From contig MU831571.1 of the NCBI GenBank assembly GCA_029204225.1, forward strand, positions 98,795-162,794: a stretch of DNA of 64,000 bases, in the 5' to 3' direction. The position numbers were made by a program, and so were the translations under genes. The notes below the pieces were generated by a model. It did no database searches. It was not told the origin of the DNA and saw nothing but the letters and a program-made list of their open reading frames with translations. Within the stretch, counting starts at the first letter, position 1; every line of letters begins with the position of its first letter. Positions 35,673 through 47,735 of this stretch are shown here, one piece after another. The DNA comes from Diphasiastrum complanatum. Taxonomy: Eukaryota > Streptophyta > Lycopodiopsida > Lycopodiales > Lycopodiaceae.

Positions 35673-36660
35673 TGGGGCATCTAGACCACAAGTCATTGGG
35701 GGTGATGGCAATGAGGCAAGTTGTGTTTGGTCTTCCTAAATCTCTAACAAGCTTGAATCATGTTTTTGAGCAATGTGCTTAACCAAAGTCACATAGGTTA
35801 CCTTACAAGAGGTCTACATCAAGATCAAGTAAGCCTTTCCAACTTATGCATTCGGATATTCATATTGTTACTATAATTAGCAATGGAGGTGCTAAGATGT
35901 ATGTGACTTTCATTGAGGGTTTTAGTAGGTTTTGTTGGGTTTGTCTACTAAAGAGCAAAGTTGAGGTGTTTGATGTCTTTGTCAAGTTCAAGATTGCAAG
36001 GGAGGTTCAATTTTCTACAAAAATCAAGTGCTTGAGGAGTGACAATGGTGGTGAGCATATTTCTACCAAGTTCAAGGCTTTTTGTGATGAGCATGGGATC
36101 AAGAGGGAGAACACAAGCCCAAGGACACCACAACAAAATGGAGTGGCCAAGAGGAAGAATAGAACTTTGTGTGAAGTTGCCAAAGCCATGAGATTAGGTG
36201 CAAATCTTCCTAAATCTTTTTGGGATAAAGATTTGTTGTGTGCTAATTTTCTATACCCTTTTGAAGTATTGTTTGGTAGAAGGCAGAGTGTCAACTACTT
36301 TAAAACTTTTGGATGCATTTGCTATATCAACATCACTCTTGATGATAGAACCAAGGAAGATCCATCTTCAAAGAAAGGTGTGTTTGTTGGCTATAGTGAG
36401 GTAAGCAAGGCTTACAAAGTTTACATTCCTTCAACAAGGAAAGTGGTCATTGGAAGAGATGTCATTTTTTATGAAGGAAACTTTCCAAAAGTTTCTTAAA
36501 GTGCTGGTGTGGACATTGGATCTAACATTCTTGATGTTGATGATGGGATTGATGATACTTTGGATGTTGATGTTGAAGGGCCTACTTCAAATCAAAAGTG
36601 AAGGAGGACATCAAGGCAAAGGCAACAACCTTTGAGGCTCACTTACGATGAAAAAGGTAA
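35673..36660 (+). pseudogene. Copia integrase, 5'-cut by CACTA insertion
   Basis: Resumes in the integrase zinc finger (GHLDHKSLGVMAMRQVVFGL, FEQCA), then the core HSDIHIVTIISNGG, TFIEGFSRFCWVCLL, LRSDNGGEHISTKF, QQNGVAKRKNRTLCEVAKAM, FFGxx-type GRRQSVNYFKTFGCICYIN, GVFVGYSEVSKAYKVYIPS and GRDVIFYEGNF. Catalytic positions D, D and E appear as HSDIH, SDNGG and KRKNR (the usual AERKNR reads AKRKNR, so the catalytic Glu is replaced by Lys). A stop follows at 36499 and an acidic linker at 36500-36600. RT is absent; a minus-strand gypsy gag follows. Confidence 0.9.
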
Positions 36661-37720
36661 GCAAGTTGTTGGTGATATCCTAATGCCCTCCTTGGTTCAG
36701 GACAATCTCGTGAATAGTGTCCAGGGGCTCCGCAGTTATAACATGAACCTCTTATTCTAGGTGGTGGAGTAGAGTCTCGCGCCCGTCCTCTACACAAAAT
36801 AGTGTATTGTTGGTTAGTTCTCGGCTTTGGTGTAGAATTCTTCTGATTAGAAGGAACGGTGATATATGCTACCTCCTCATGTCCGTTAACTGGACAGAGG
36901 AATAATTCTTCCTCTATATAATTAGCTTGCATATTTGGACAGTTAGTTTTTGAATGGCCTTCTTTTTTACAACTACTACACCAGATATTAGCATTAGATT
37001 TGGCTTTCTTACGTTTAGCTTTTACATCTAACATTTGGACTTTCAAGTCCCCCCATTTCTTTGGCTAAAAGCTCTACACTTTTTCTTAATGGGTCTATCT
37101 TTTCATATTTATCTTTCATTTTCTTATTTAATGTTCTACTTTTTTATTTTCTATATGTGGACTCTTCTTCTTGTGACGAAGAAGAATACGATGAGCAGTC
37201 GGAAGATTCTTCTTTATCCCCTAAACCAGACTCTGAATCTGATTGGGTAGATGATTCTGATTCTTCTGTACGTTTTTGCTTGTGTTTCTTACTAACTTTC
37301 TTATCATTCCTCCTTCTCCTAGATATTCTGGAGGTTTTAAAATTTTCTGCAAACGAAGTCATAAGTCCTTGGTGACAATATCTATCTATTTTCTTGGGTA
37401 GTCTGCCAAGAAATCATCGCACATGAAACTAATTCTTTCGGGCTCTTTTTTACAAAATTTAATCGGGCTAACAGTCTAGTATTATTCTATTTCTCTAAAC
37501 TGCTTTAAAAATGATGCCTTCAAGGCATGCCAGGTGTTAACTATTTCTAGAACTTACTGATTATACCAAACCTAGCCTACTTTCACATTAGACCCTAACC
37601 TTGTCCTCATCCGTGTGTTCCTTATTGGCTATCATGATAGATTCAAACTGAGACAAATAACGATTCGAATCTTCAGATGTACAAAACATACACTTCTAAA
37701 AATATTAGACTAGCCTATGA
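36639..37720 (-). pseudogene. Minus-strand Ty3/gypsy gag with two CCHC knuckles
   Basis: The minus-strand frame 37046-36639 carries CSSCKKEGHSKTNC and CYNCGAPGHYSRDC, both CX2CX4HX4C, followed by a short tail. Upstream (37362-37144) is a Lys/Ser/Glu-rich stretch; 37380-37720 gives broken gag core wording (TWHALKASFLKQF, about 37530). Both zinc knuckles are clean but the frame is interrupted by stops near 37080-37140. No LTR or pol is attached on this strand. Confidence 0.72.
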
Positions 37721-37858
37721 AAAGGACTACAAAGAATTATCAAAAAAAAAATTAAAAATCTTACCATATGCATAGTTGACATTCTATGAAAAGGACTACA
37801 AAGAATTATCAATTTTAAGAGAAAAAAAAAATCTTACACAATGTGCGTAACTGACATT
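37715..37858. repeat. 69-bp tandem duplication
   Basis: CTATGAAAAGGACTACAAAG starts at 37715 and at 37784, with the following AT-rich sequence and gacattctat also repeated. Confidence 0.85.
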
Positions 37859-39485
37859 CTATACGAGTTTCAAATGAACGATTCGTCGTTAAATGACGAA
37901 TCTCTTTTTAAATACACAAAATTGCATTCAATCTTGCAAAGATTTTTTAAATGCACTTCTCCTATTTGAATAATTGTTTTATTTCATTTCAATCGCCAAT
38001 TAGCAAGTGTGCAAAAAGCTTTGTTGAAAGTCTGCAATGCTGAAATAGAGAATGTTGTTTGGTAAGTTTGATAATAGCTAATCTTTATTTTTTATATTAA
38101 TATATGTTCTATGCTCAACATAGGTTTTATTTTATTTTATTTTGTAGATAAATTTCTTTTCATTTTGTCAAGCATAAATCAAATGTTCAAAGTATTGGAA
38201 AAGCAAGGCTATATAACCAAATATAATATATAACCATTGGTCATTATGTATTTGACAAGAAGCACTACATGTTTCATTACAATATAACTAGCCAACAAAG
38301 TTTTGGCAATTTATTCGACTATCCAACTATGACAAATAAACTGAAAAATTCAACAAACGGTTCAAGTGGCTTGTCTATATCAAAAGCCATAGTAGTAAGA
38401 ATTTGATTGAGATTTTTTTATACATTGCTAATTGGATGTTGGATGTTTTTAGCGACAGTGGTATGACTAGCACATGTGCTACTGAAAAAGATAGACATGT
38501 TGATGTCATAGAACTAGATAGTAAATTAGTAGATGTTACTAAGATGCGAATGAAGTCTATTTCAATTTTGTAAGATGGATTAAATGAAATAGAAAAATCG
38601 GTTAATAATGAAAACTCTGACCTTTTGCTAGTGGAAAAAGTTGGTGATTTAACAGATTTAACAGATGCTTTAATTCAAAATTATGATATTTTAGTAGACA
38701 TTGTTGAGAAAAATCTAATTGTAATTGCTGATGTTTTTCTTGAAAAGCAAAACGATTTCAATGAGCTTCATGTCTTTTGGACATCATCGCATGTACTTCT
38801 TTTTTATAAAAATAAAAAAATTCAGTTTTCTAATTTATTTAAGATTTTATGTTAACATTTTTCTAGGTGATTGCATTAAAAAAAAGTTTATATATATAAT
38901 TCTAATTTTTTATAAATATGGAATGTAGTTGAAAAACATTAATTTGAAATTAATGAATGTAATTAAAAAATATCAAAATTTAAATATGAATGTTAAATGT
39001 AGCTAAAAAATATAAAATTTGAAAATGTTGAATGTAGCTGAAAAACATTACAAAAACAATTCAGAATAATGATTGTAATTAGAAAAAATGTTTTCTTATT
39101 GAAAATAATGACCGTGTTTAAAACACATCAAATACTTATTTTTTTCATTCTCATGAATTTTGTTTTTGCCAAAATAGCTCATAGTATTTAAAGCATTGTT
39201 TTTGCAAATGGCACTTTTAAAAACTATCATATAAAGATATTGTCAATTTTTAGATCTAAAATATTGTAAATTAATTGATTTTTGAATATTTAAATTCCTT
39301 ACACATATTAATATCAATTTTTAAAATAATAATTTAAAAATAATTAGTTTTTATATATTCTATATAATTATAAAATATAATGTTAAATTCAAATATTACA
39401 ATTATCAATGTTTTTAGTGCAAAAAATTGCTAAATTCAATTTTATCATTATCTATGTTTATAACTTCATAACAAAAAACTTAACT

Positions 39486-39529
<44 letters not shown>

Positions 39530-40000
39530 TTAAAACTATAATAAATTTTTATAAGTAAAATTAGATTACTATAATTAATGTCAGAATTTTGATTTTGTGA
39601 TATTTTCACTCTATAATATTTTGTTAATACAAATTCAAATACTTAAGAAATAAGGTCATCATTTTTTTGTTGATATTGTCAACAAAAAAAGTTTAAATGA
39701 AAAATTTATATAGTACAACAGTTTATGCTTGCTAAGCATTTCAGATATTGGCAATTTTTAAAAGAAATTCAAACAAAAAAATAAATAAATTGGGTGTGTA
39801 TGCCATTTTTCTTTTTGTTGGTTACCATGTTATGGCCAAATTACATCAAATAAAAGCCATTTTGTCGAAATTAAGGTCTACCACTTCTAAGACCTGTCTA
39901 AAATCACAAGTCATACTAACATTTGACATATAGGAGAGGCAAGGTCCTAGATTAAAAAAAAATTGACAAAAACTTACAAGACAACAATAAGATTTACATC
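37859..40000. other. AT-rich intergenic, no gene supported
   Basis: Very AT-rich. A 76-codon plus frame at 38625-38855 with Leu/Ile/Asn-rich residues has no match I know and looks like chance in AT-rich DNA, although slightly diverged repeats (attgtagctgaaaaacatta) recur near 38930-39060. Confidence 0.4.
39491..39522. repeat. (AT)n microsatellite
   Basis: About 16 AT units in an AT-rich background. Confidence 0.9.
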
Positions 40001-42117
40001 CAATGAAATTTCATTTCATCTCTTAAGATTTGTATAAGATAAAGTCCATTGGGAGGGATTCCAAGTTTAAAGCCCGTTGAGACTTTACGAGGATCTAGAG
40101 TACCTGAATTTCTATGGGCATAATTCCCTCCCTACCTAGGCAAGTTGCTTGGGCCATTGTAAACATAATGCCCTTTTGGAGGACCTTGCTCAATCAAAAT
40201 TTTTAGGTCTTTCATTTATACCAACGCTCAGGAAGATCAGCAAAGTATAGAAATGGAATCGGCATTATCTCTCAAAATTTGGCATCATTTTGTATACTCA
40301 TATGAGCCCTTTTACGATACAATGAAAAATGGGTTCTTTTTTTGTACCACCAAACCATGCTTTAAGCCATCAGGCAACGGCAACATTAAAAAAACGAAGG
40401 GTTTTTGAGGATAACACAAGAGGAGTTCTCTTAGCATCGAGGTTTATTTAGGTATTGATCTACAAAACCTATGATTTGAAGTCGACAAAGACCTTGAGTT
40501 GTATGATTTTGAAGGCAACGATTTAAAAACAAATTACAACCTTGGAAATATGCAAGATTTTGGAGATAATCTCCATGAACGTTTTGAGAGCCGAGACTGG
40601 AGAGCAGTGTGAAGAGGGAAGGCAAAACTTGGAAGATGAGATGAAGTTCCCAATTTGAATCATCAATGATGTTGTCTTGTGTGTGCAGTTGTCAAAAAAA
40701 CAGCACAAATCGTAAGTGTACTAAAGCTGATGGTTCAGAGAATCAGATGAAAGACTTGAGAGACACAGCTTTAATAGCTTACTCTTAACTTGAAATGTCT
40801 CTGACCGTACAGAGCAGAGAGACAAGCACTTTCATGTTGGAACTCCGAATTTCTTTTGCACCAGATCAAAATCCAGATCATAAAGATGGGTGCAGCTTTG
40901 CGGTGTTCAAGTACAGCAATAAATGACATGGGCGAGAGTAAAGTGTGTGACTCCTGTGTTCAGTGTTCACTATGGTATATTTTTTAATACACGTTTTGAT
41001 AGAGGTAGCAGCCTAGGTGCTACCTCACAATAATCCCAAGTTCCAACCCTCAACACAATTTCGTGAGTTGTACCCCCCACAAAGTACCTGAGGAAAGGAG
41101 TCCCAGTTATTGTTATGATCAATCAAAAAGCATCTAGAAATGCAAAATCCAATCAATCAAATTGGTAAAACTAAAAAGGCATTAAGATTAAGATTGTGTA
41201 AAGAACAGTGATGAGTGCAAAGGTCAGAGTGGATTCACAGAGACACATACCGCACTTAAAGGACTAAATCGGAAGAATCTGGAGCATTGACATGAAAATT
41301 CTCTTGATTTGGAATCGGGATTCGGGAATTGCCAATTGGGGTGCAGCAGCAGCACGCAGGGAAAAGTGTGAACAATTTCTTTGCACTGTTTGCAGTGTGT
41401 CTTGTGTCACGGCAGGAAGAGATAAATGAGAATTAAATTAACTGCCGTGACTCATGATGAGCATGATCTACGCCACATCTGAGTAATTTAAAATGCCCAT
41501 AGCTTCCTTCATAACTCATAACCATGGCGTGATCAACGCTCGACGTCGCTCGAGTCCTGACAGTCTATCTATGCCAGCAATAGGCTGAATAGACTTCTTT
41601 AGAGTGGTGAGAAGCAGTATACGGCACTGCAGGGCAGGGAAGTGTACCCAGCACTGTTCCTCGAAGTAAGCTTGGTTTGTAAGGAGGAAGTGACAGCTCT
41701 CAGCGATGAAGTATGGAACTATCCAAGCTAGGCACCCAGGGCATGCTGCCTTCGCTTGCCTCTATAATAGCGTGCTATGGCCCAATCTAGCACGCCACAG
41801 TAGCAATAGGATCTTGCATTGTCTCTTTGCCTTCCTCAGCACGCTAAGACGCTCACTCGGACACTCCCCTGATCATGAGGCAGCTGGGCCTGAGTTCCCT
41901 TTGTCCTGACTGCCCAGTCCCAATGGATATCTAATGTATCACAATAAAGCTTTTTGGTAGAGTATTTTTTAGAGTTGGAGAGCAGCGGCCAGTGACTCGT
42001 GAGAACTGGGATATTTGAGCTTCGTCCTCCTCCGGGTCCTCCCCGCGTTCTTCTGTGGCTAGTTATCACCTTGGAAGATGTGCCCACTGCCTAAGCTCTT
42101 GACCCAAAGAAACCCCA
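40001..42117. other. Intergenic, upstream of the CLE gene; no gene supported
   Basis: Mixed composition with GC-richer DNA from about 41200 to 42100. Short frames on both strands lack motifs or codon-scale conservation. No LTR or transposon end was recognised, in contrast to the rest of the window, so this could be genuine low-copy sequence holding regulatory DNA of the CLE gene. Confidence 0.35.
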
Positions 42118-42118
42118 T

Positions 42119-42127
42119 CTATTATAA
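42119..42127 (+). promoter_or_regulatory. TATA-like box, possible CLE promoter
   Basis: TATTATAAG lies 433 bp upstream of the CLE start codon, which would need a long 5' UTR. Weak, position-based. Confidence 0.25.
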
Positions 42128-42559
42128 GCCCCACCACCAGTTCCTCACGTTCTTCCTTGATTCTCTCAAATTTTGCTTTACTCTTTCTCTGTGTTGAATT
42201 GTGTTCCTAGTTCCTACTTCACTTCAAACCAATCACATGACACAGATTCTCAATTATCGGTCAACTCCTTCCGTCTGTGTCCAAAGCTCATTTCTAACAG
42301 CAACTTCAGAAGCCAAGTTGGAGGTCGGCAATAACTGTCCACCGCTTTAGGTGACAGCGAGCATTCTTGAAAATTCTTCCTTTTTGTGATGGAGGACTGA
42401 TTAGCGTGCATTGGATTTGTGCAATAGCACACGCCTTGTCGGATAACAGACAAGGGGCTCGATTACTGGGCAGAATCTTCCAAGCAAAGGTTGTAGCGAA
42501 TACTAGCGATGATCCGGGCAGAATCCTGATCACTTTTTGATGAACGCGCAAGGGCAGCT

Positions 42560-42859
42560 ATGGTGTGTGATTCCCACAGATTAGAACTTCGGCTATTCAG
42601 TATACTGGTGGTAGTAATGGTGATGGTTTACCTCTCTGCCATGTCTGAAGGCCGACCACATAGAGCTGCCAATGCGGTCGTTACTCAAATGTTTGAAACA
42701 AACGCTCCGATCAAGTCAAAAAGCTTGGAATTCGAATACTCCAGTCTCGATGAGTGCATAGCAGATGATTCAAATCACTGCAGCCCACCAATCGATAATT
42801 CCGTTGAAACATCCAAGCGGCTTGTTCCAACAGGGCCTAACCCCCTGCATAACAGATAG
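42560..42859 (+). CDS. CLE peptide precursor (CLAVATA3/ESR-related)
   Basis: Intact 99-codon single-exon gene. An N-terminal hydrophobic segment (RLFSILVVVMVMVYLSAM, residues 11-28) is a likely signal peptide; a poorly conserved middle follows; the C-terminus is RLVPTGPNPLHNR, the 12-residue CLE domain (RLVPTGPNPLHN) plus one Arg before the stop. Residues defining the family are present: Arg1, Pro4, Gly6, Pro7, Asn8, Pro9, His11, Asn12; Pro4 and Pro7 are the usual hydroxylated positions. The peptide fits the A-type (CLV3-like, closest in wording to CLE9/10-type RLVPSGPNPLHN) and not the TDIF (HEVPSGPNP) class. Such precursors are secreted, cut and sensed by CLV1/BAM-class receptor kinases to restrain stem-cell or stomatal-lineage divisions. 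Size, domain order and lack of introns agree with the family. No transposon overlaps it. Confidence 0.93.
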   Translation: MVCDSHRLELRLFSILVVVMVMVYLSAMSEGRPHRAANAVVTQMFETNAPIKSKSLEFEYSSLDECIADDSNHCSPPIDNSVETSKRLVPTGPNPLHNR

Positions 42860-43061
42860 ACCAATCAGTTCTGTGCGCAAGTTGCGCAAAGAATTGATCA
42901 TGATAGAGATGGCGTGTGTTCATTTGCTTCTTCAGAGCTACATATGCATAGAATTTGCCTCTCATACTTGTATAATCAAGTAGGAGTATAATCATAGAAG
43001 TATAAAGTCAAAAAAGATGGCATATAATTTGAAAGAGGAGCCATTTCAGCCTCCATATATA

Positions 43062-43067
43062 AATAAA
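43062..43067 (+). promoter_or_regulatory. Possible polyadenylation signal of the CLE gene
   Basis: AATAAA about 200 bp after the CLE stop codon. Plant signals are loose, so this is only suggestive. Confidence 0.35.
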
Positions 43068-45889
43068 GAAAGGCCAGTCGAACTGGATGCTTGAATCAGA
43101 GATTACCATCCGTTGAAAGCTATTGAGTGCAGTGAGCTACACTCCTCGAAATGTGGGTGCTTTTATCAGGCACCTTACGTATACATTGCAAGTCTTATGA
43201 CAAAGGGAGCAGGACATAAACAAAGAGTTTCAGCTGAATTGATACCTCCTGATTAAGCTAGGTGAATATGGCTTCATTCCACGCTTGGAGGCTTGAGGTC
43301 ATGGGAGTTTTTCAAGGTGCGTTTAGTCGTTTTGTCCACCACAAAGGATTATCAAAGTGCTACAGCATGTTCAATTAACTGTTCTAGGAGATGTTTATCA
43401 ACTATACGAGCTCTGGGATGGATTTTTGCATTGCAAAAGAATCACAAGATGACGGAGCATTATTGGCTGATGTAGCAATGCGATTATTTTATTTAAATTG
43501 AAAACTACTTACTGGTCATGGAATTGATCCACAAGTATGGCTGACCTGCAAATTGTATTATGTGATGCTATTCTCAAAAGTCTGAATTTCACTCATCATG
43601 TCAGTGAAACCCAATTTTGATTTATCTAAGTACTACGAAATGGCTCCATGAAAATATCTTGCAACAACTCTGGCTCTGTTTTTCAGCACAATATGTTTAC
43701 TGTTCATGGTGTTTGAATCTATAATTTTTTGAAAGAACCGTGTTGACTATATGGCAGATTTTATCTGTGGAGTTTATGCTTTTGCATTCGTACAGTAAAT
43801 CGATCAATTCTTCCTCATGCCTATTACCAACATTGAAATAAATCATTTTATTCTAAGGAATGAATCTGACTGCTGTATGGAATCTCTTTCTACCCAGATG
43901 GTGGCTTAAAACTGAAGTCCTTCACGCTACGCAGAATCATCTCAAAGTCTCAGCTCTGTGTACCACTGTGTTTTAGTATTATTTTACAATGGGCTTCATG
44001 AATTAAACATTTGATTCAAGTCATTTTTCTGATATTCCTGCACATTGATCCTGTACCTGAAGTCTATTGCAAGTGCTGCTGACAATCTACAAGCACAACG
44101 AAACCTTTTCTAAAGCTCTTCGTACCATATATTCTCCTTAGCACCTAAAGCTTCGTACAACATGCTACAGATTCTTCTCAACCCACAGTTTTAAGCAAAT
44201 GCATGTGAGTACAGTATACTTATCATCTGGTCAGTGTGACTGAGCTGGAAGTTGAGCAAAAGCGAGAGACCTGTCAATATTTACTATAAGCTCAGTGTGA
44301 CTGAGCTGGAAGCTGGGTAAAAGCGAGAGATCTGTCAACATTACTGCTTTACCTCCTAACTAAGCTAGCAACACTAGATCAGTCTTTATTATGGCAGAAC
44401 TGATCAGACCTCAAACAGCATCTCATGCATGATCCATCTATTTATATTCATTCAAACCCAAGGTCAAATTCTCCTTCCTTTTGTTTGTAGTTCTCTGCTT
44501 GAGGGGGATTCCGCAAAGACTATACTTTAACATTTGAAAGCAAATCAGTTGTCAAATTTAAAGGAGCCAACAACAAGAGAATTTTTTCTTGAATACGCCA
44601 GTTGTAGCCATTTTCTAGACTTCCCTCGAGGCTTGGGCCTAACTTTACTTTACTTTGAAGAGTTGTCGCCTGGGCCTTAGCAAATGCCACACACTAATGT
44701 ATGTATTATTTTGTTTCCACTAGCCTTGGTCCTTGGACCCTTGCATTTAGTCTTCACCATCAATTTTCAGTTTGAAGTTTATATCAATAATAATATCAGT
44801 GCTCAGGCTCTTTATTTTTTCAAGTCACTTGGTCTCCTATAGTTTCTTAAAACAATAAATTCTTTTCTTTTCCAACCTTCAAGTTAGTACAACTTTCAAA
44901 GCTGGCCTTGTATTGCATTCAAGTTCAAAAGTGCGCTTGCAAATTGTTTATTAAAATTTTTCTTAGAAAATCAATTTTGAGCAATTTGAAACTTAGTATA
45001 AGATTAAAATACTCTACAAACCTCAATAGCAAGCACAAATTTGCATTACTTTAAGCTAAGGTTGCTATTTGTTGTGGCGTGTATATCTTCTTTCTATAAG
45101 TCAACATAAAATGTAAGTGATTAAATGAAATATTTAATATGTCAAAGTATTCTAAAAAATTTCTTCTTACTTTTGCATCAAAGAGGTAAGGTTACTGCTA
45201 CTCGTATTTTTAGCTGGTTTTTAGACTTTTGGCTTCTTGCTTGTTTCAAGATCAATCGACAAATTTTAAAACGAGTTAGCTGGTTGTAGGACTTTGTCGG
45301 TTCTCTGTGAGCACTGAGCAATATAGATGCTTGCAAAAAAAACAGATTTATGCATGCCAAAGTACCTTTGTGGTTGATTGGTTAAGTGAGGCTTTTTCTA
45401 AATCAAACATTATAAAACCTATTTGATTTGATGAACTCCATTCCACCACCCAAAACCTTGATACTTTAGCTTTTGGATTACTTTTTATTATCATGACCAA
45501 AAGTTTTTGGAGGCTCTAGAGTCTTCATGAATTTGATGTTGTGCTTAGCAATTTATCTTGTGCAACTCAGAATCAAACTTTAAAGTCCTCAACAGACTGA
45601 GTTTGGTAAAGTTGTTTATTGTGGCTAGGAAAGTGTATGGTTCCCAAATCTTAGTCGTTTGTAGAGACATTTCAAAACCTCGTGATCCAACCTCAAAGAC
45701 ATTTGGCTTGGCCATATTTGTAAATTGTACTTAACCACTTTGTACACTTGTTGATAACCATTATGATTCGAAGTAGCTTGGTTGTTCAAAAAATAATGTG
45801 GACCATGACTCTTTTGGAACTCAAGCTTCCAACTTCAATCTCTTAGCACATCCTCTAAATAATAAGAAATAGAACAAATTTTGTCTATC
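43068..45889. other. Intergenic, no gene seen
   Basis: No sustained frames, no LTR ends and no transposase motifs. One 61-bp tandem duplication at 44231-44342. Confidence 0.4.
44231..44342. repeat. 61-bp tandem duplication
   Basis: TCAGTGTGACTGAGCTGGAA begins at 44231 and at 44292; both are followed by aaaagcgagaga and tctgtcaa. A few substitutions separate the copies. Confidence 0.85.
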
Positions 45890-46760
45890 ATCACGAACTA
45901 TGAAAGGTTCAAAAGAAGTAGATTCACCATTGCCTCTTGCATGTCCAAAATGCACTTTTGAGTGGATAGGTTCCAATGATGTTGATAACTTGTGGTAGAA
46001 CTTGGAAAGTGCAACTTAGGTGCTTTAGCAAAAAAAAATGCCTCCCTTACATCACCACCTTGTACCAAAGATTTAGGATTCTCAAGAGTAGACTCCTCCT
46101 TGCACATAGCATCCATGAATCGGTAACTGGAAAGATCCAATTCCTTTTAACATGCTTCCACTTGTGCTATCTCCTCCTCAGCCATCAATCCATTATGATT
46201 AACTCTCACATAAGCATCAAGCCTAAAATCCTTTCAAACATGATCCCTCTTGTAATGATTTTACCACTCTTCATGATCAAGCAAGCATCTCCAACAAATC
46301 TAACAAAAGAGCCTTTGTCCAAAAGTTGCCCAACACTCAACAAATTCCTTGTTATGCTAGGAACATAAAGAGCACCCTCAATCTTGGCCTTCTTGGTAGA
46401 TCCAAGACACATATGGACTAATCCCTCTCCCTCAATCTTGAATTCACAACCATTTGCATTGAGAATGAATTTCTTAGACCCAACAAAAGCTAAGAGTTGA
46501 GAGAAATACTCTTTGTGACTTGTCATGTGGGAGGGAGCCCCATTATACCACAAGTGACTCCTCAAGGTCACTCTTACCACCTTCTTGAACTTGACTTGAT
46601 TGCTTGCCTTCTGTCTCCTTCCATTTGAAGCACTCCTAGACTTTGCCAAATGCCATGTTTTACAACAAAATTAGCATTTGAATATTTTACTTGCCTCCAA
46701 TAAGTAGTCTCACATTGATGCCATGATGAGGAAGTACTTGTACACAAAGTACACACTTGT
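45890..46760 (-). pseudogene. Minus-strand copia gag/protease remnant
   Basis: Minus strand, 46649-46206: a basic stretch, then LWYNGAPSHMTSHKEYFSQL, where the usual catalytic Asp-Ser of the protease (WxxDSGAS) is lost, followed by FILNANGCEFKIEGEGLV, ALYVPSITRNLLSVGQLLDK and LIMKSGKIITRG. 46760-46650 holds a decayed zinc-knuckle/linker region, and 46140-45890 a broken continuation. No integrase or RT follows; the copy stops in unassigned sequence. Confidence 0.82.
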
Positions 46761-47735
46761 GAAATGATTCAAATAAATTGATCTTGTGATCCTCAAGAAA
46801 CTAGATTTTTACAAATCAATAATCGAGAAAGATCTACAAAAGATCTTAGAATCAATCTTCACCCAAAAATCTTTTTTTCACAAAGTACACAATTGTGAAA
46901 TGACTCTACCAATTTATTTTTTGACCCTCAAGAAGCTAGATTTGAATACATCAACAATCTAGAAAGAATATCTACAAGAGATCTAGATCACAAACCATAG
47001 AATCAATCTTCATCAACATCTAGTCACCTTGGAAAATGGACCTTGCCTAGATCACAAAGATTAAGGCTCACAAGAATTGAATAAAACACACAAAAATCAA
47101 ATCCAAAAACCCCTATTTTTCTACAAACCTTGACTAATCTGAACAAATTGAATAAATTGACATCTAGATATTTACCAAGATCTCAACCAAGATTGCACAC
47201 TCAAATATGGAATCATCCCTATGCTAGACACCCAATGGGATCACAATTTGACCCTCGCACTCTCACAAAGAAATCTTGACTAGAATTAATTTGAGCTTCA
47301 CATAAACACATGTCAACACACAAATATTGAGAATTTTGACCCCTACAAGCAACACCAGATCTATTCTTCTCTCCACTTTTTGATATCTGATCATACCTGA
47401 AAAACCACTTTTTAGACACCTGAAACTCAAATCAAAACATCAGATTTGATAGTCCAATCTCAAATCTACCAAAGATTTGAAATCTCTATTGATTTTTCTA
47501 CGCAATGTAGAAAAAATCTCATTACACGCTAATTTGGAATGATCTCAAAGAAATGGCCTCCTCTCTAGTGCTGCACACTTCCATACATGTGGAGAAGACA
47601 CCTAAGGCTCAAAACCAATGATTGATCCCAAATTTCCAATGCTACCAAATGTTCGAAGCTTGTCCCTCCAAAAATAGCCCAAAACTTGCTATTTTTGGAC
47701 TCAAATCTTGATCAAACACTCATCCCCTTGTACTT
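46761..47735 (-). other. Minus-strand copia 5' leader, truncated
   Basis: Homologous to the leader at 57325-58190 (shared: gtcaccttggaaaatggacc, aagattaaggctcacaagaa, and the end ctcaaatcttgatcaaa). The match is cut at about 47735, before the primer site. An internal repeat of about 120 bp (caaagtacacaNttgtgaaatgact) starts at 46744 and 46877. Confidence 0.7.

Noticed and set aside
38625-38855. 76-codon frame with Leu/Ile/Asp-rich residues
   Set aside because: Set in very AT-rich DNA with neighbouring diverged repeats and no known family.
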